DNA of 64,000 nucleotides from Parapristionchus giblindavisi (taxonomy: Eukaryota; Nematoda; Chromadorea; Rhabditida; Diplogasteridae): assembly GCA_943737045.1 (NCBI GenBank), contig CALSFV010000294.1, positions 310,001 through 374,000 of the forward strand, read 5' to 3'. The notes below the pieces were generated by a model that was not told the DNA's origin, did not search any database, and worked only from the letters and a program-made list of their open reading frames with translations. The translations under genes and the position numbers were made by a program. Shown here piece after piece: positions 1 to 14,800 of this stretch; the first letter of the stretch is position 1; each line of letters starts with the position of its first letter.

Positions 1-1473
1 GAAATTGTTATATAGTGTGCTCAAACATGTTTCAAAATGTATACCGAGGCATGGGGCCGGTTTTTCAATTTAGACGGATCGCAGGCTACAGTATCCCAAA
101 ATGACCGTGACCGCTCATTTTATTGAAGTTACTTCTCCTGTAATTTTTAAATGTATTCATGCGGTTTTTTTTTGGTTTTTTTCACGAATATTCCTTAAAA
201 ATCAATTAAACAAATTTATTAACAATATTCAGCATGTCAACAATCAAAATAATTGATTAAATCACTAACAAAGTGGATTGCTCACGTGGGTGATGTTGGG
301 GCAACAATTTAGGTTCAAATCTACTATTAAACAGATTAAATTAATAAATATAAATTTAGTACTTAGTTTCCGTGCTTCTGGCTGCTCTAACAACGTGTGG
401 CGAGGAGGAGCGTACGATAGCCGTTGCGATCATGATTCCATTGATTCGCTGCAGAGGACATAGTACGAATCTCTGTGCACCATGACACTTCTGACTCCGT
501 GATCCTCCTAGGGGACGAGCTTGTGGGGGGCCCCGACTGGTCTACGGACGTCAACCCGGTCGTCCGAGCCCAAGAGATTGAACGTGGACTCATCCGACCA
601 GACGACCTTTCGCTAGTCTGCCCTTTTGTCCTTTTGAAATGAGCCTTTACGCACTTCAGACGATTCTCTCTGTTCTTAGGATAGATTATGGGCTTCGTAC
701 TAACAACTCTACCGTTACAGCGTGTTGGGGTTGTCTACGGATGGTGCGAGTCGAAGGAGGAGTGGCACCGTATAGTGTCATTTCTTGCTAGTTGATTGTT
801 GAGTTCGCCCTCGGGATATCGCGCGATACGCTGATGATATTCCTGTCATCAAGGTCCTAGGTAATACGTGAAACACCAGGCAATGAGGGTTGACAGTTGA
901 TGACGAATTTGGGAACCTTTTTGATGACACGAGAGATCGTACACTGGTTTTCAATAAACTGTTGAGCAGGTTCTGATTGCTTCAGACCATTCAAACCTCA
1001 CGGGCAAGGTATCAGTGAAGAGATATAACACACCTTTCGGTATTACCATAGTATAAAAACAAAAATACAAGAAATATACATTTAAAAAATCACAAGAAAC
1101 AAGCAAAAGTGATGAAAAAAGTTGATACTTTTGAAATTTACAATATGCTTACGATATGAATATTAATATCTAATAAATATATGCAGTATCGATGAATGAC
1201 TATAGTAGCATGCGTAAATACTTTTTAAACGGTGAATAAATTGTTTAAAACAACGAAAATACGTCGCAACTTCACGTTATCAAAATGAGGCATGTGGTCA
1301 TTTTGGGATACTGTAGCCTGGGATCCGTCTAAATTGAAAAACCGGCCCCATGCCTCGGTATACATTGTGAAACATGTTTGAACACACTATATAAAAATTT
1401 CATGGTGATCGGTTATCTACAAGAAAAGTTATGCTCAAAAAACCAAAATATGATATCCTTCTGGCCACCACTG
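1..1473. mobile_element. Tc1-like transposon, decayed, left end outside window
   Basis: Positions 1-110 and about 1285-1405 are inverted copies of each other. The right end continues to 1473, where the outward-in sequence begins CAGTGGTGGCC, close to the usual Tc1-family end, and is followed by TA, the usual target duplication. Between the arms, on the minus strand, are remnants of a Tc1-type transposase. The left terminus is cut off by the window edge. Inference: an inactive full-length Tc1-like copy with long inverted repeats. Confidence 0.85.
390..720 (-). pseudogene. Tc1-family transposase remnant
   Basis: On the minus strand this stretch reads as the middle of a Tc1-type DDE transposase. 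The motif VVWSDESTFNLLGSDDR, containing the second catalytic Asp region, is followed by RVDVRRPVG and then, after stops, by a segment resembling the HGGGSVMVWG part of the family. Stops and frame changes interrupt it, so no functional protein is possible. It lies centrally between the inverted repeats of the surrounding element. The match to the family is from knowledge of Tc1 transposase motifs, not a search. Confidence 0.8.
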
Positions 1474-1969
1474 TATATGAGTGATGAGGTCCTCTTTCAA
1501 AGTGATCACAGATCATGAATAAAGATAGTACACAATATTCTCACTAGAACCAAAGCTGACTATGCAAACTCTCTCATTTACGGCTTTGTCGCTATCCGAC
1601 TTTCAATCAAAGTAATCCAACACAACATCATATGGTAATAGTTTAAAGAATCTATGACATAAGAGCATGACATAAGATGCAGTTCGGGAGAATGTTAAAT
1701 ACAGCTAGATAGAAAATGGGAACATCCCATAGATATGTGATATGAATGAATCCATAATACATGTGTTCACGTTGTCTTCCCCTCCATCGTTCATTCTATA
1801 TATCCCTCCATTCTTCTTTCTATTCATTTATAACATGATGCTACTCATCATAAAAAGATAGACACAATGACTAAATAAGCTAGTCTCCCCCTCATCCCTT
1901 TCGACAAAAAAAAATAAAATAATAATCAAGACATTCTCGATATAAAAAATTTTCTAGTCCTATGAACAT
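1474..1969. other. Intergenic, no gene seen
   Basis: AT-rich sequence between the Tc1-like element and the next MITE. I see no splice-consistent exon, RNA gene or inverted repeat here. Confidence 0.5.
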
Positions 1970-2593
1970 GTGTCGAAAAGTACGTTACAAATTACGAAGC
2001 CTTGGTCTCATACGTGGGCGGCCATTGCCGCTGGAAATGAAAATCGGGGGGGGGGGGGGGGGAGGGGGTAGGAAGCAAAAAAATGGAGCATTTATACGCC
2101 ATTTTGAGTGATTTTTTTGGAAAATCGGGGGGTCGGGTGCCAAAAAACGGGGGTGTATTGCCGCTAGCGGCAGTGGTGCCCACGTATGCTTGGTCTCATT
2201 TTCTGATTTTACAGTACAGCCCGGTCGTGTTTTGTACACATACTCCGGTATACTGTATGATTTACATATCGATTGAACGATCGCTGTAAGATATTTTTGA
2301 AAATTTACAGTACCCATCGTTTTCGGACCAGTGTGATTTGCCTTTTAATTGTTTCTTCTCATTAATAAAAATTTTGTTTCAGTTTCTTTAGTCATTAAAA
2401 GAACTTTTATCACGGAAAATCATGACTTTAAGAATACAAAAATATTCATACAAAAACGAAATAAATGATGCGTCCAAATGCGCCCCGCAGCGCAGCAAGT
2501 GTACGAAACACGACCAGGCTGTACTGTATTTTTGAAAACCAGGCTGCATCTTGGGATTTTTATGAAAACCTATAACGTAGCTATTCGACCTAT
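1970..2593 (-). mobile_element. MITE of the TAGGTCGAA/TTCGACCTA family (copy with nested insert)
   Basis: The left end reads TGTCGAAAAGTACGTTACAA and the right end AACGTAGCTATTCGACCTAT. These ends and the internal theme 'CCTGACCGCATTTT' recur at 4170, 5845, 24398 and 49076, with fragments near 4912 and 45652. The ends are inverted and flanked by TA, fitting a Tc1/mariner-type non-autonomous element. This copy is split by another MITE at 2012-2188. Confidence 0.7.
2012..2188. mobile_element. Nested MITE with ACGTGGGC ends and 11-bp direct flank
   Basis: The element starts ACGTGGGCGGC and ends in the complementary GTGCCCACGT. It is flanked on both sides by CTTGGTCTCAT (2001-2011 and 2189-2199), an apparent 11-bp target duplication as left by Mutator-like elements. 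It contains a run of about 20 G at 2047-2068. Similar half-copies occur near 5150 and 6879. Confidence 0.7.
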
Positions 2594-2824
2594 GCCTATC
2601 AACAATGTGAACACATTCACATTCACAAATTCGTAAAACTATTCATTTTACCATCATTTTTACTGGGTTGTATTCCAGAGTGACAGGTTTTCAGTATACG
2701 TAATTAGTCACTGGAGAGACAAACGGAAAGAACGGGAAGCCTTCCTTATTGCCTCATGTCATAGTTCGTCAATCACAGATGGAGCCAGACTTTTAAATTC
2801 TAGTTGCGGGCGTCAAAGGTGAAT

Positions 2825-5800
2825 TCATTCAACCAAATTCCCCCATCGTTCGAAAAGTCTGATCGATGCTTCGAAGTGAATTCTGCAAAAGACATGATCC
2901 CTTGAATGTCTGCCATTCAGAAGAAAATCGTTTGAGTTTTGTTGGTCGCTCTTTACAATCATTAGAAGCGAGTTTCAAGCACGTACATTTTGCAATTGTG
3001 CGCGGATTCTGAACAAAGACACGATAAAGTATGAAATAGATAGATAAGGGGTCGATGGGTGTGTTGTGAGAGTGTACACGTATCAATCATGATAAAGAAC
3101 AAAAGAGGAGAATGACAGACGAAGAAAAGACTAGAAATTAAATAAATGGATGAATAAAACGAGGGGTAGAAACAAACAAAAAGGAGGAGCAACTAATTGA
3201 TCAGTGTTTTTAATGAAGAGAGAGACAGCAACGACTGCAGTATTACATCACAATACAACTATTAACCGTCTTCAAAATAGACAAGACTACACATGGATGA
3301 ATGAATAAGAGCTCTTGAATCACGAGGGCATCCACACAGCTCACAATCAATGATATAGCATAAACTATGAGAATATCGAAGATAGCCATCGCCGGTGTTT
3401 AGATTACTCTCCGGTGTATTTGTGCAGATGGTCGATATGATGAAAGAAGACTTACACAATATCAATGTGACGAATGAACCACTCCTTCTATCATCTATCT
3501 ATTCATTCACTCTTTAGACATTCTTCTGTTCTTTATTGCATTATTCGATACGCCCTTCTCCATCTATCCATCTTGTCTCATTTCATTCAAAAATCGTGCA
3601 TACACATAGTACTGTTCTGTTCGAGAGACCAACACCCACTCACACATACATTATTTGTATTATTATTATTATTATTCACTCTCATCTTTTTATTCCAAAT
3701 TTTTCCATTTTTTTCCAATTCCAAATTAGGATCAACTACATATCCACCAATAGCTATTGTATCCAGTCAAACCCTCCATCAAAAGTCATTCTTGGAATAG
3801 TAATACAATTGACATCATTCAATATCTCAACTATTCTTAACCCATACTCTCAATTACCCATCCACCATAACCATTCCGTCTACTTCTCTCACCTCTCTCT
3901 ATCTCTCCACTTACCGGGTTCGGTCGAATATCGACGGTGAGTGTGGGGAGGACGACGAACCAATCGCTGTCTGAAACATAATCAATAATCAATCAATCGA
4001 TAATACATTACAGTAATAATTACATTATACTGTACAATCACTGCACTTTCTATTCGGTTGCACTCTTGCATAACATTCGCTAAATGGAACAGTTACAGTG
4101 TCATAGGGAATAGACAGAGATGTAAGAGTAAAGGGAGTCATTTACGATAGTCGATCTCGTGCTACAGTAATGGGTCGAATAGCTAGGTTATCGGTTTTCA
4201 AAATCCGGTCAGGTTTTTCGATTTTTGGCAAATTTGATTCAAAATCCGGTCAGGCTTGGTACTTTGTAACATACTTTTCGACCTACAGTACACCACTCAA
4301 GTACAAGTCACGGTTACTGTAAAATTAGTCGAAACAAAATGAATACTAACAATAAGATATGTACTACAGAGGTTTCTGTCACTTCGTCAATTAACAGAAT
4401 AATAGAGCAATAATACCGTCAATACGAGAGAAAACGACACGAGGAGAATATACGGAAAAACTCCTAATTTTCTATACTTTTCAAAAAAATGAATCGGTTA
4501 TATTTCCTTGACGATTATTCCAAATATGTTAATTATTGGGTAATGGAGTCTGCCCTCAATTACACTCTGGCACATGTTGGTTTCAAAATCCAAAATTCGT
4601 ATCTAATTTTATTCAGAAGTGCCCTTCTACTCGTAGACACTTCTCTATAACAAGACGGTTAATTTAACCTATAATCCACTTTTTTCAATGAATTACAAAT
4701 AGGTTTATTTTTCTTGATTGGGTTGGTGAGACACATCAGAGTGAAAAATGCCATTTATCATGAAAATCAACACAGAAGGTTGTAAAATTTAAAAAATAAG
4801 CAAAGATCTCCCACAATTCCGTGCCATCTCATACTTGTGTCCTTTTCTCTCGTTTTGACGGTATTTGTATTGTTGTGTTACAACATTATACATCGATTAC
4901 ATATTTTCAAAATTAGGCCATGTTTTCATCAACAAAAAATTCCAAAAGGCGGCCAGACTTCGTAGTTTGTAAGGTATTTTTCGACTTAAGTCAGTTGCCT
5001 ATACCTCAATTCTGTCTATCGATGGAGTATTGTCAGGATATGTGGATGTAGTGGATGTAGATGATGATGATGATGGAGTGGTTGATGTTATCATAGTACG
5101 TGATGACTTCATCCTTGTCATTGGTATCATCGATGAGGCTACAATGTAATAGTCATACGTCAACGGAATCGTCGCTAGCGACAGCACCGACCCGGTTTTT
5201 GCATCCGTCCTACCAGATTTTAATTTCCTTCGACAAAAGGTTGCCCGGGTGGTATGGTATGGTAACAATACTATTTAAGCGAATCAATAATATACGATAA
5301 ATACACCAAAGTTAGCAACTGCTATATTGGTCGAATAGCCCAGTACAAAAGCTTTTTTTTAAATTAAATACTTTCTAAAAAAATATGAATTATTAATATT
5401 TAACTTCGTAAAATATTAAGCTGATCTGATTCAAGGAATATTCTTTTTTTTCTCAAAGTCCACATAAGTCATGATCGACTACAATATCTCTCCTAGAGTA
5501 CAATACCTGTGGTTGCCTCCAGAGTGTTTCCTCTGATAGGAGACAATGGTGAATGAGCAGTTGATGGAGTGGATGATGTAAGTGTAGCTATAGAAGGAGT
5601 ACGAGCAGTTGATACTCCACTAGTAGGAGATGTCATTAGAGTACTACTTGTTGATGATATAATAGTAGATGATGATGATGATGATGATGAAAGACGAGAA
5701 ATATCGAATGATGAAGATGATGATGATGGTGATGGAGCAACGGATTTGAATGAAGAAGGAAGAGGACCTCAACAATAATAAATCAATCACTTAATCTTAA

Positions 5801-8800
5801 ACTCTTCCTTCATATTTTCATTGTCTTTGGTATGGAATGCATAGGTCGAATAGCTATGTTATCGGATTTTAAAATGCGGTCAGGTTTTTCGATTTTTGTG
5901 AAATTTTGTCTCCAAATGCGGTCAGGTTTTTCGATTTTTTGGGAAATGGAGGCTCAAAATGCGGTCAGGCTTGGTACTTTGTAACATACTTTTCGACCTA
6001 TGATGGAATGTATGTGAAAAGAGCGGTGAAATTCAAGTTACTTAGGATAATTTCTTAAAATGAATGGAAGAGTGTCTCCCTCTGACATACAACCTCTTAT
6101 CTTCTCTGTCTACTATATATGATTATTCCTTCACTCTATCACTCACCTCCATTCTCTTTCGTTGGTGCACTTCCCACAATCAACTCTGGTATCGACGTCT
6201 TTCCATGGCCATTCTCAGGAGACACCAGTGGCGTGCCACTCGTGCCTGAAGTAGCGTCTGTCGATGTCACTGTTGTGGAGGCTCCACCACCCGGCACCGA
6301 AGTGACGCCAAAGCGAGTACGATTCCATGGCTGTAATGGTGGACACTACATCAAATCATCATCATTTCTTATCGATATCCTTCTTTATCATTTTTCATAT
6401 TTTATGCTACTTTACATTTCCGAGACTACTCTTCTGATATCATATATTTCATTTGGTGAGGTGAATACTCAAGAAGAGAGAAAGAGATTATGGAGAGGCT
6501 GTGTATACAATGAATTGATAAAAAGTATGGAATGTAATGATAGAAGAGAATAAAGGAATAAAGATATAGAAATATCTAAACATTATCATAATCCTTCATT
6601 CATTCCCATAGATGGGCACGCTGGAAAGGCTGTGCGCAAACCGAGGGAAGGGGGAGGCATGGCTGTGCGCATTGCTATTTTTGCAGATTTAACTGGAAAT
6701 TTTGCAATTTTTTGATAGATAAAGCTATGCGCAAGGCCTCGATGGGAAGGCAAGGCTGCGCGCAAAAATAATTCGTTTTCACGCGCCCACCTATGTTCAT
6801 TCCATATGCTTCATCTATCTATCTTATCATATCTTATTCTATCTCATCTCTACACAATCAACAATGAACTGTAGCTTACGTGGGCGATATGTCGCTATCG
6901 ACAACACCCACTTCCACTCGACAAATTCACTCAAAATGAAGCTCAAATTCGCTCAAAACCCTCCCACCCGATTTTAATTTCCAGCTTGAGGGTTGCACAC
7001 ATATGATACCTTGCATTTGAACAATAATTTACATTATCTACAGGGGGGAAACAGATAAGAGGAGAAGATGAACAGATACAGTAGTGGATGATATCCATAT
7101 AGATAAGGGAGGGATAGAGAAAAGAAGAGGCAGAGAGAACATTTGAAACAATCAAAGTTTCACAAAGCAACATGATTGGAAAGAGAGACAGGAGTGAGAC
7201 ATATTTTTCATAATTACAAAAGTAGTTGATTTAAATGAACTAGTTTCATTCTTGACCTTCTTAAACTTTTAATCAATTATCGATTTATCATCTTCGGATC
7301 TTATCTCTCTCCTCATTCTCTCAAACACACAATCTATCACATACATTTTTGCTAAAATCACATTTTCAGAACTATAAGCTGACAAGTAATTGTGATAAAA
7401 TGGCCCGCTTATAAACTGGCCCGTAAAATTGCATATTTTTCCCTTTTTTGGTCAAATATATGATAAAGTGACGCGTTATTTATAAGCCGACCATTTTATA
7501 AACTGAACCCATATTGTGGATCCTCGAAAATGTATGATCTATCACATGTTCAACACACTCGAAATACGGCTATAGTATACCTGACACTTCGAGAAGGTTC
7601 AGTTAATCAATCTTTTTCAATTACAACAAAAATAGTAGAACGCAACAAGATAGATACCGTATATTGTAAAAGAAATAAATAGATATTTGTATAGGTTAAT
7701 ACTTACATTTCCACCAAACTTGACAGGTCTACTCCTTCTCCAATCTTGTTGCACTGCTTCTAATCTCGATCGTTCCTCTGATGATATCCAATTCGAACCA
7801 ATTCTGAATGAACGACAATGCATTAGATTCATTTCTTCATCTATCATCAATCCATTCCCTCTATCAACTATCAATATACACATTTATTGTGCACTCTATA
7901 CGTTTCATTTCTCTCTTCTTCTACCCCGCTATCTACACCATCACTCTCTTCACTCTCCTCCTTTGTCACACTCTCTCACTCTACAGTTATTCCTTCATCC
8001 TTTTCCATTCCGTCAATTAAGCCATATTGCAAATAAAATGAGTGGGAGGGAGCAAAAATTTCATAATCTTCAATCATGATTAGAAGCGATAAAAGATAAG
8101 AATAGAGTCAGTGATCAAATAATATTCCAAAGAGATCAATCAATAATCATAGAGATGATAGATCAAACTAGACAATAGTTTGTGAAGGCACTCCCATCAC
8201 AAATCGTGCACACAAATGATCTCATCTACAATCTCTTCTTCATCATGATTATCATCCCACACTTGCATGGTTAGTGTCTACACCAGGAACATTACCATAG
8301 CAATGTCATGTTGAATACGTCTCAAAACCGTGATAAATAGATTGATTGATTGATTGATCTATTATCTATACGCGCCTGCATGCACAACGAGATATGGAGC
8401 ATTTATTGCAAAGTTTATTGCACTTTTCAGTATTGGCTGAGGGATAGAGGAGACTATAGTGTAGCAGACTAATACTTGTACCACCTTCACCCATTGTCAC
8501 TCTATTTGAATGAACTATTAGTCATTTTCCATCTCTATCCTCCTCTCATACCTATATCTCTCATTTCATTCTGTACTCTCCGAGTATTCCATACTCCATA
8601 CATACATTGCCATACCCTCGCAGTGCGAGGATTCACCCACAATATAAGTCCCATTTTTGGCCACTTGATAAAAAAAGTAAGCTAAAAATGACGATTTTTA
8701 AGCGAAAATAACGTATTTTGTGAATCAACCCACCCTATTTCGAGAATTGACCCACTATATAAAAATAAACGGCGAGGGTACCGAAAATGTATGACTCCAT

Positions 8801-11800
8801 AGCTCATCTATCAATCTCCTCTACTTCTTCTTCTCCCCCGTTCTTTCCCATCTTCGACGATGAGCGAAGGTTGAGAGGGAGGGGATAATGGGAGAGAAAG
8901 AGGGAGGGGATGGACTCTCTCGTCCATCTGTGTGTAATGCAATGCAATCTTCGTGCAGTGTAGATAGAAGGAGAGGGAGGAGTGAGAGCCATAGGTGCAC
9001 ACTAGTCCCTTCCTTCACAGATTAGAGATAAAAGAGAAATAAGAGATAACGACGACAAAGTGTTCGAGACTCCAATATCATAGTAATAACGATCACTATC
9101 GAAATAAACTCTGATAGGAGGTCAGATATCGATCAATAGAGTAGTAATTCATTATTGTCTATTCATTCCTCATCAAACCTTCCCTCCATCAACTTATATT
9201 CCTTTAATAAGTCTGAGGAGGTTGAGCATGATAAATGAGTTTAGTCAAATGGCAATTATTAAAAGTAATGTTAATACCGTGAGAAGATCTCTATCCATAG
9301 TCATCCGAGTAACAGTCTCAATCACTCATTTGCACGCGATCAAGCCTCTCATCATGCCCCTCACCACAACGCACAATATTTCCGGTTCACGTCCCATTCC
9401 TCATTCTTACATCAGGTGTCCGAGTAACAATAGTTGAGAGTAGGGGATTAGAGAGAGACGGAAAGTGATAGTGACAAATAGTTTGAACATCGTAGAAAAT
9501 AATCAAGATCAAACATGATTCACAACCCCTAATCAATCTACTTTACAGTATTCTTAACTTCAATATTCTGACGTGATTTCTGTAACCATCAATCAGTCAT
9601 CATCTGTCCACTGTTACACACTCTTTGCATTTTCCATTTCATACAATTCCATCCACTTAATTAAAAGAAATACTAAGAGAGATAGAGAGAGACGGTGTCT
9701 GATTCGTTCACCGCCGCCCCTAATCATCTCTCCTCTGCATTTCATTAATGCATGCACGAAAAATGAAATGGATAGCGAGGAAGAAGAGAAATGGAAGAGA
9801 AGGAAAGACGAATGGAGTACTAAACAATGGAAAGAGAGGAAATACTGACGTGTTCATCAATGGATATCATACCAATAACCATAAGGAAGTCAATCATATA
9901 GTATACTGTACCATGTATTCATGTATATCTTATTATAATCCCTCATGTAATAATGATCAGGAGACATCCACACACTAATCACGTACTATATATCCAACAT
10001 ATACATCTCATTTTCAACCTCTTATTCCTCCAATAACAATTCTCTGGACCCTCTATCATATCACACATTCTCTCAACACGACGTATGTCATGGGATTTCT
10101 CCTCTCTTCATGTTTCCCTTGTTCCACTCCAGTCAAAAAGTAAACGAAGGAGACAAGAGATGAGGGACAGAGATAGAGATGGAGGTAGATCACGCGGAGC
10201 ATCAAATACATTGTGGGAAGAGTTAATGATAGAGATAGATCTGACACACAGTTCCACCATCATTCTCTCTGACAAGAGCAAACAACAATAGTGAGCTTAG
10301 TGCCTCCACAATGCTCCAGAAATACTGATGAACTATAACAGATCAAAGAATATAGTATATCGTCAGAATATATCGTCATGTCTCTCACTCTTCATCCTTC
10401 ACCTTCTCTTCATATTCCACAGATTGAATTTCTCTCTTCATCTAAATCTCAAGAATAGAAGAGCTTCTCAACTCGAATTATGCATGTGATACAGTTATCA
10501 ACTAATCGGGAGAAGGAATAAAAGGGTGAGAGTGATATCAATCAAACCGTCTTATGATCGTCAACATGTTTCATCTATCGTCCACCATACTCCCTCTTTC
10601 TCTAATTCCATTTCACGAATTCTCTGACTCTATATAGACCAAACGATGATGAGAACGAAGGGTTCAGTTGCACCAGTCACTACCGACTCCATCGAGTATT
10701 AAATGTATGTAGAATGGGAAGATTGATCAAACAAGTGTTCGGTCTATCAAAGTGTATGAAGAAGAGAATAAGTGATAGAAGAGACGGATTGAGCTGAGAG
10801 TGAGAGTAAATGAGAGAGTGGCAGAAATACAATTAATGGTAAGAGTGCTCAGACAAACAGACAAGGGAAAGAAGAGAGGACAAAATCGTAGATCACGCGC
10901 GCGATAGGAAAAAAATAAAAAAGGAAAAAAATAAATATTTCCAAAACATCACAATTTCCAAAAAAAAAAATGAAGAAAAATCAATTTTTGTAAAATTGAT
11001 GATTAAGCTCAAATATCGTACTAAATCAACCCGTGTAAAGCACAAAGTAGAAACAAACCCGTGACGTTGTTGCTTCATTATATCGTTATAATAGTGTAGA
11101 TGACTCAATGGAACCTTCCCCTTGATGTACAATCCTAGTTGACACTGTGCTACGAGAACAACGTCCACGCAAACTGCACCAATACCCTCATCGACACTAA
11201 TCAATCGATACCGATCAAGATACGGTATTCAACAGATGCTATCGATCGATGATGTGGAGGATTATGAGTATCCCCAACTGTAGAGTTTACTGTAAGAGTC
11301 GCATTCGGTTGAAATACAGGCGATGGGGCAGCAATGCGTTGATAGGATTCAAATAGATGAAATATAGGGAATTATGAGGGAGAAAGATAGAGAGAGAGAT
11401 GTAGAGAGACGATACGGGACTATGCAAATCAAGAGATGAAGAATGAGGGAGAATTACAGGAGGAGGGATGATATTGATCAAAAAGAGGGAAATGATAGAT
11501 AGACAGAGGGAAGAAAGAAGAGAAGAAAGGAACAAGTTGATTCTGAATATATTTATAACTATGGGAACATCAAATGGAGGATAACAAGTGCATGAGGATC
11601 ATTGAAACTCAACTGTACATACAATGAATCAACTTGTACTCTCCTCACACACAGACCAACTGAAACCTCATATTTTCAATTTTTTGAGGATATGAAGTGA
11701 GCCCCCATTTTCTTCTTAGAAGCAAACTAGAATGTATTAAACAGTGAACTTGGCAAGAAATTGACTATGAAAGGGAAGATTGGAATTATCTGAATGATTA

Positions 11801-14800
11801 CAGGACTATAATACAATGGAATGTCACGGTAACAGTCAATCAATAGACACAAGGCTACCATATACCAAAGGGCTCGTCTAGATTCGCCTAGATTACATAT
11901 TTTAATTCTGAAATCTCGTCGTCAACTTTTGATATTCTCACAAAATTTTAAGCGTGTCATGAAAGAGGGATGAACGGACTATGAATGATGATCATCGAAT
12001 AGAAACACATCAGTGTGTTAAACTCTCGCTAGAGTTACACACACCTGTACTTATCTCATTTTGGCCAAAACTAGGTGTCCCGAAGTCGGGACCGTTCTTA
12101 CCCGAACAGACTGAGATGTGAGTGGGCAGAGAAACAGCCCGGTATTTTTTGCTCGCGGGGCACACCGTTAAGAGTCCAAATCTCGCGGGGTACACCGCGA
12201 AGTCCACCACGGTGTGGAAGGGACGGTGTGCCTCGCGGGGTGGACATCAAATCTCGCAGGGCACACCGTCCCTCCTGCCCCACGGGGCACGCCGTCATCC
12301 ACCTCGCGGGGCTCCCCGTCTAAAGGCTGCAGCTCGCGAGGTACCCCGTCTAAATGATCTACCTCGCGGGGTACACCAAGGGATTGAACGGGGTGCCCGC
12401 GAGTAAAAAATACTGGAGTAGTAGATAGTACGCTAATCAGTGTGCAGAGAGAAACAGAGATGAGAGTTTATAGAAAAGCAGAGGGAAAGAAAAAAGTAGA
12501 AATAGATAGCGAAACGTTCCAATCCTTCTACCTCTTCTTTCACTCTCATCAATCCATCCCTCTGCCCACTATCTACAATAGTACAACTGTAGTAGTAATC
12601 CTCCTATGTTTATTTCATTCCATCCTCCATCAATTATTCTCCTCTTCACATTTACTTCCACCCACTCCATCGTCACTATAACCCATTATTTACCCAAAAC
12701 TTGAAAATAATTTTACTTCTATGTTTAATCGTGAAAGACTGTTATCATTCGGCCTATACTGCCTCACAATGTCTTCCTCGCTCCTTCTAATTTTCCAACT
12801 CTCCGCACTTTTGTTGTCCCTAACATCCCATGTCCTATGGTATCCCTCTAGTCTTTTCGTCATCATATCCGCTTTCCATTACATTCCCCAGTGTCCTCTT
12901 CTTCATCCTCTCTTCTTCCGATCCACACTGTAATGGCCACAAAAAGACAATTCCTGCATCTAGGAAAATGAAAACAAATCATTTGTATCACCTTTCACAT
13001 CAATTAATCAATATTAATCACTATTGTTAAGACGAAGATTATCAGATGTTCCTCTCCTGCTTTGCATTGTATTCCATTTTGCTCTGTTCATCTCCAGTCT
13101 ACTAACTTGTCTAGTCTCCACCGTTCATCATTCAATCCTTTCCACAACAACACCCGCACGGACATAATCAGTTTGTCTCCCATTGTGTGTAAACGATCAA
13201 CACCTCACACAATTTGTCTACACATGAAACTATACTATGGCTCATGGTCCAGACGTTGGTAACGATGAATATTCAAGCAGAAAAGAATACATAGAGATAT
13301 GTTGAATATCCCTTCTGACGTGAATTCGAGGAATCAATCTCATTTCAAGATATCCAAACACAGCCACATTTTTTTCGTTAAAGGGAGAGTAACCCCTATG
13401 AAAAAACAAAGTCCGGAAATTCTGTTTTGAATTCCCGCCTTATTGAATTTTTGGAGTCGGCGATTCCCAACACGGGAACTCTGCCACAACATACGGTAAT
13501 ACCCTGAAAAGTGATCAATAGCACAAGATTGATTTGATTCTGTGTAAATCAAAAGGGATAGGAAGGGAGGGAGAGAGGTTAGGGAAGTGGTTCCTCGATG
13601 TCCCATATGGATCAATCAATGCGCATAAGGTAGATCAAATCAAGTTGTTTATCTGCTATCTCTTCATCCACCCTGTCAGTGTCATGCATAGCATAGTGGT
13701 AAGTGCTATCTTCCTAGTCGCGCTATTGCAGGTTCAATTCCTCACCCAACCACTAAATTTTGCCCATTATCTGTGGCAGAGTTATCGCGTTGGGGAACAA
13801 TGGCGGGAATTCAAACACTGAAAAGTAGAGGGGTTACTGTCCCTTTAATTCGCACACATTTCTCAAGACGCAAAGCGACTCTCTCAATCCATCTACGAAA
13901 ACACAATTACGAAATAATAACAATCGTCATTGTTTACGTCTGCAAACAGTCATTTCAAATGTCAGTTTTCTAATTCTTCAAAAAAAAAACAGCTTTACCT
14001 CAACTGATGCTAGAATACAAAATTACAACGATGTCAGTGTTGTGCGTTTTGTTGAGGTAAGTGAGTCATTCAATTCAACGCCTCCAAATGGTCGATTAAA
14101 GTGGAGCAATACTCGTTGCTTTGTCCATGACGTAATCACTAGTCACATTTCAAAGAGGTTTGAAGAGTAGAAGAAGAGGACCTCGTCCTTCTTCAACGAT
14201 AAAGAATGCTTTTTTACCCTCTTCGTCTTCTTCTCTCAAGCTCTTCTCATCGCTAGTTGCAACACTTTCACTCTATTTGAACAAGGAACGGAAGAAGGAA
14301 CAAAAATGGAATGCGAGTCTAAAATCATGATGATATAAAGTACATTAAATGCCTATTCATGTCTTGTCAGACAGAATTCACTGCTCACTACACAATCTTT
14401 CTCCGCAATAACAGATCTCAAACGTGTTTAGGTTTCAAACAAACATTTAGCTTGTTAAGAATACAGTACTGCATTGTATTCCATTTCTACTGCTAAGAAT
14501 TCCGCAAACCACATTCTAGAATCTCTAGTCAATTCGAAAGAGTCGAATTCAGGATAGTGGGGCGCTATAAAAAGAGGAAAATTAAAAAAAAGGAAATTGG
14601 TTTCTTTAATTGTCTAACGCTGTGTCTACTTCGTCCTTTTCAGATCATTTCTAAGAAATTTCAAGGAAGAAGACTGAGAGGAGAGAGAAATGAGAAGAAT
14701 AGAACCCAGTGATGCTTAACTCTTTCATAGAAAGATGCAGCTGTTGTGGAGATCCTAACCCTGTCTAGTCTAAGTCACTCTTTCACCTATATCCACCTTC

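Noticed and set aside
5569..5778. Plus-strand Asp-rich open frame
   Set aside because: It is the antisense of the Ser-rich exon (TCA/TCT codons) of the minus-strand gene, which has proper splice sites.
10120..10240. Possible extra minus-strand exon (SSHNVFDAPRDLPPS)
   Set aside because: It has a good acceptor and the right incoming phase, but no donor that would keep the frame into the next exon.
10893..11204. Minus-strand open frame ISVDEGIGAVCVDVVL
   Set aside because: Plausible composition, but no matching acceptor and donor with a phase that fits the surrounding gene.
12075..12406. Overlapping 66-94 codon open frames on both strands
   Set aside because: They follow from the GC-rich repeat, which lacks stop codons; the frames have repeat-derived composition and no family.
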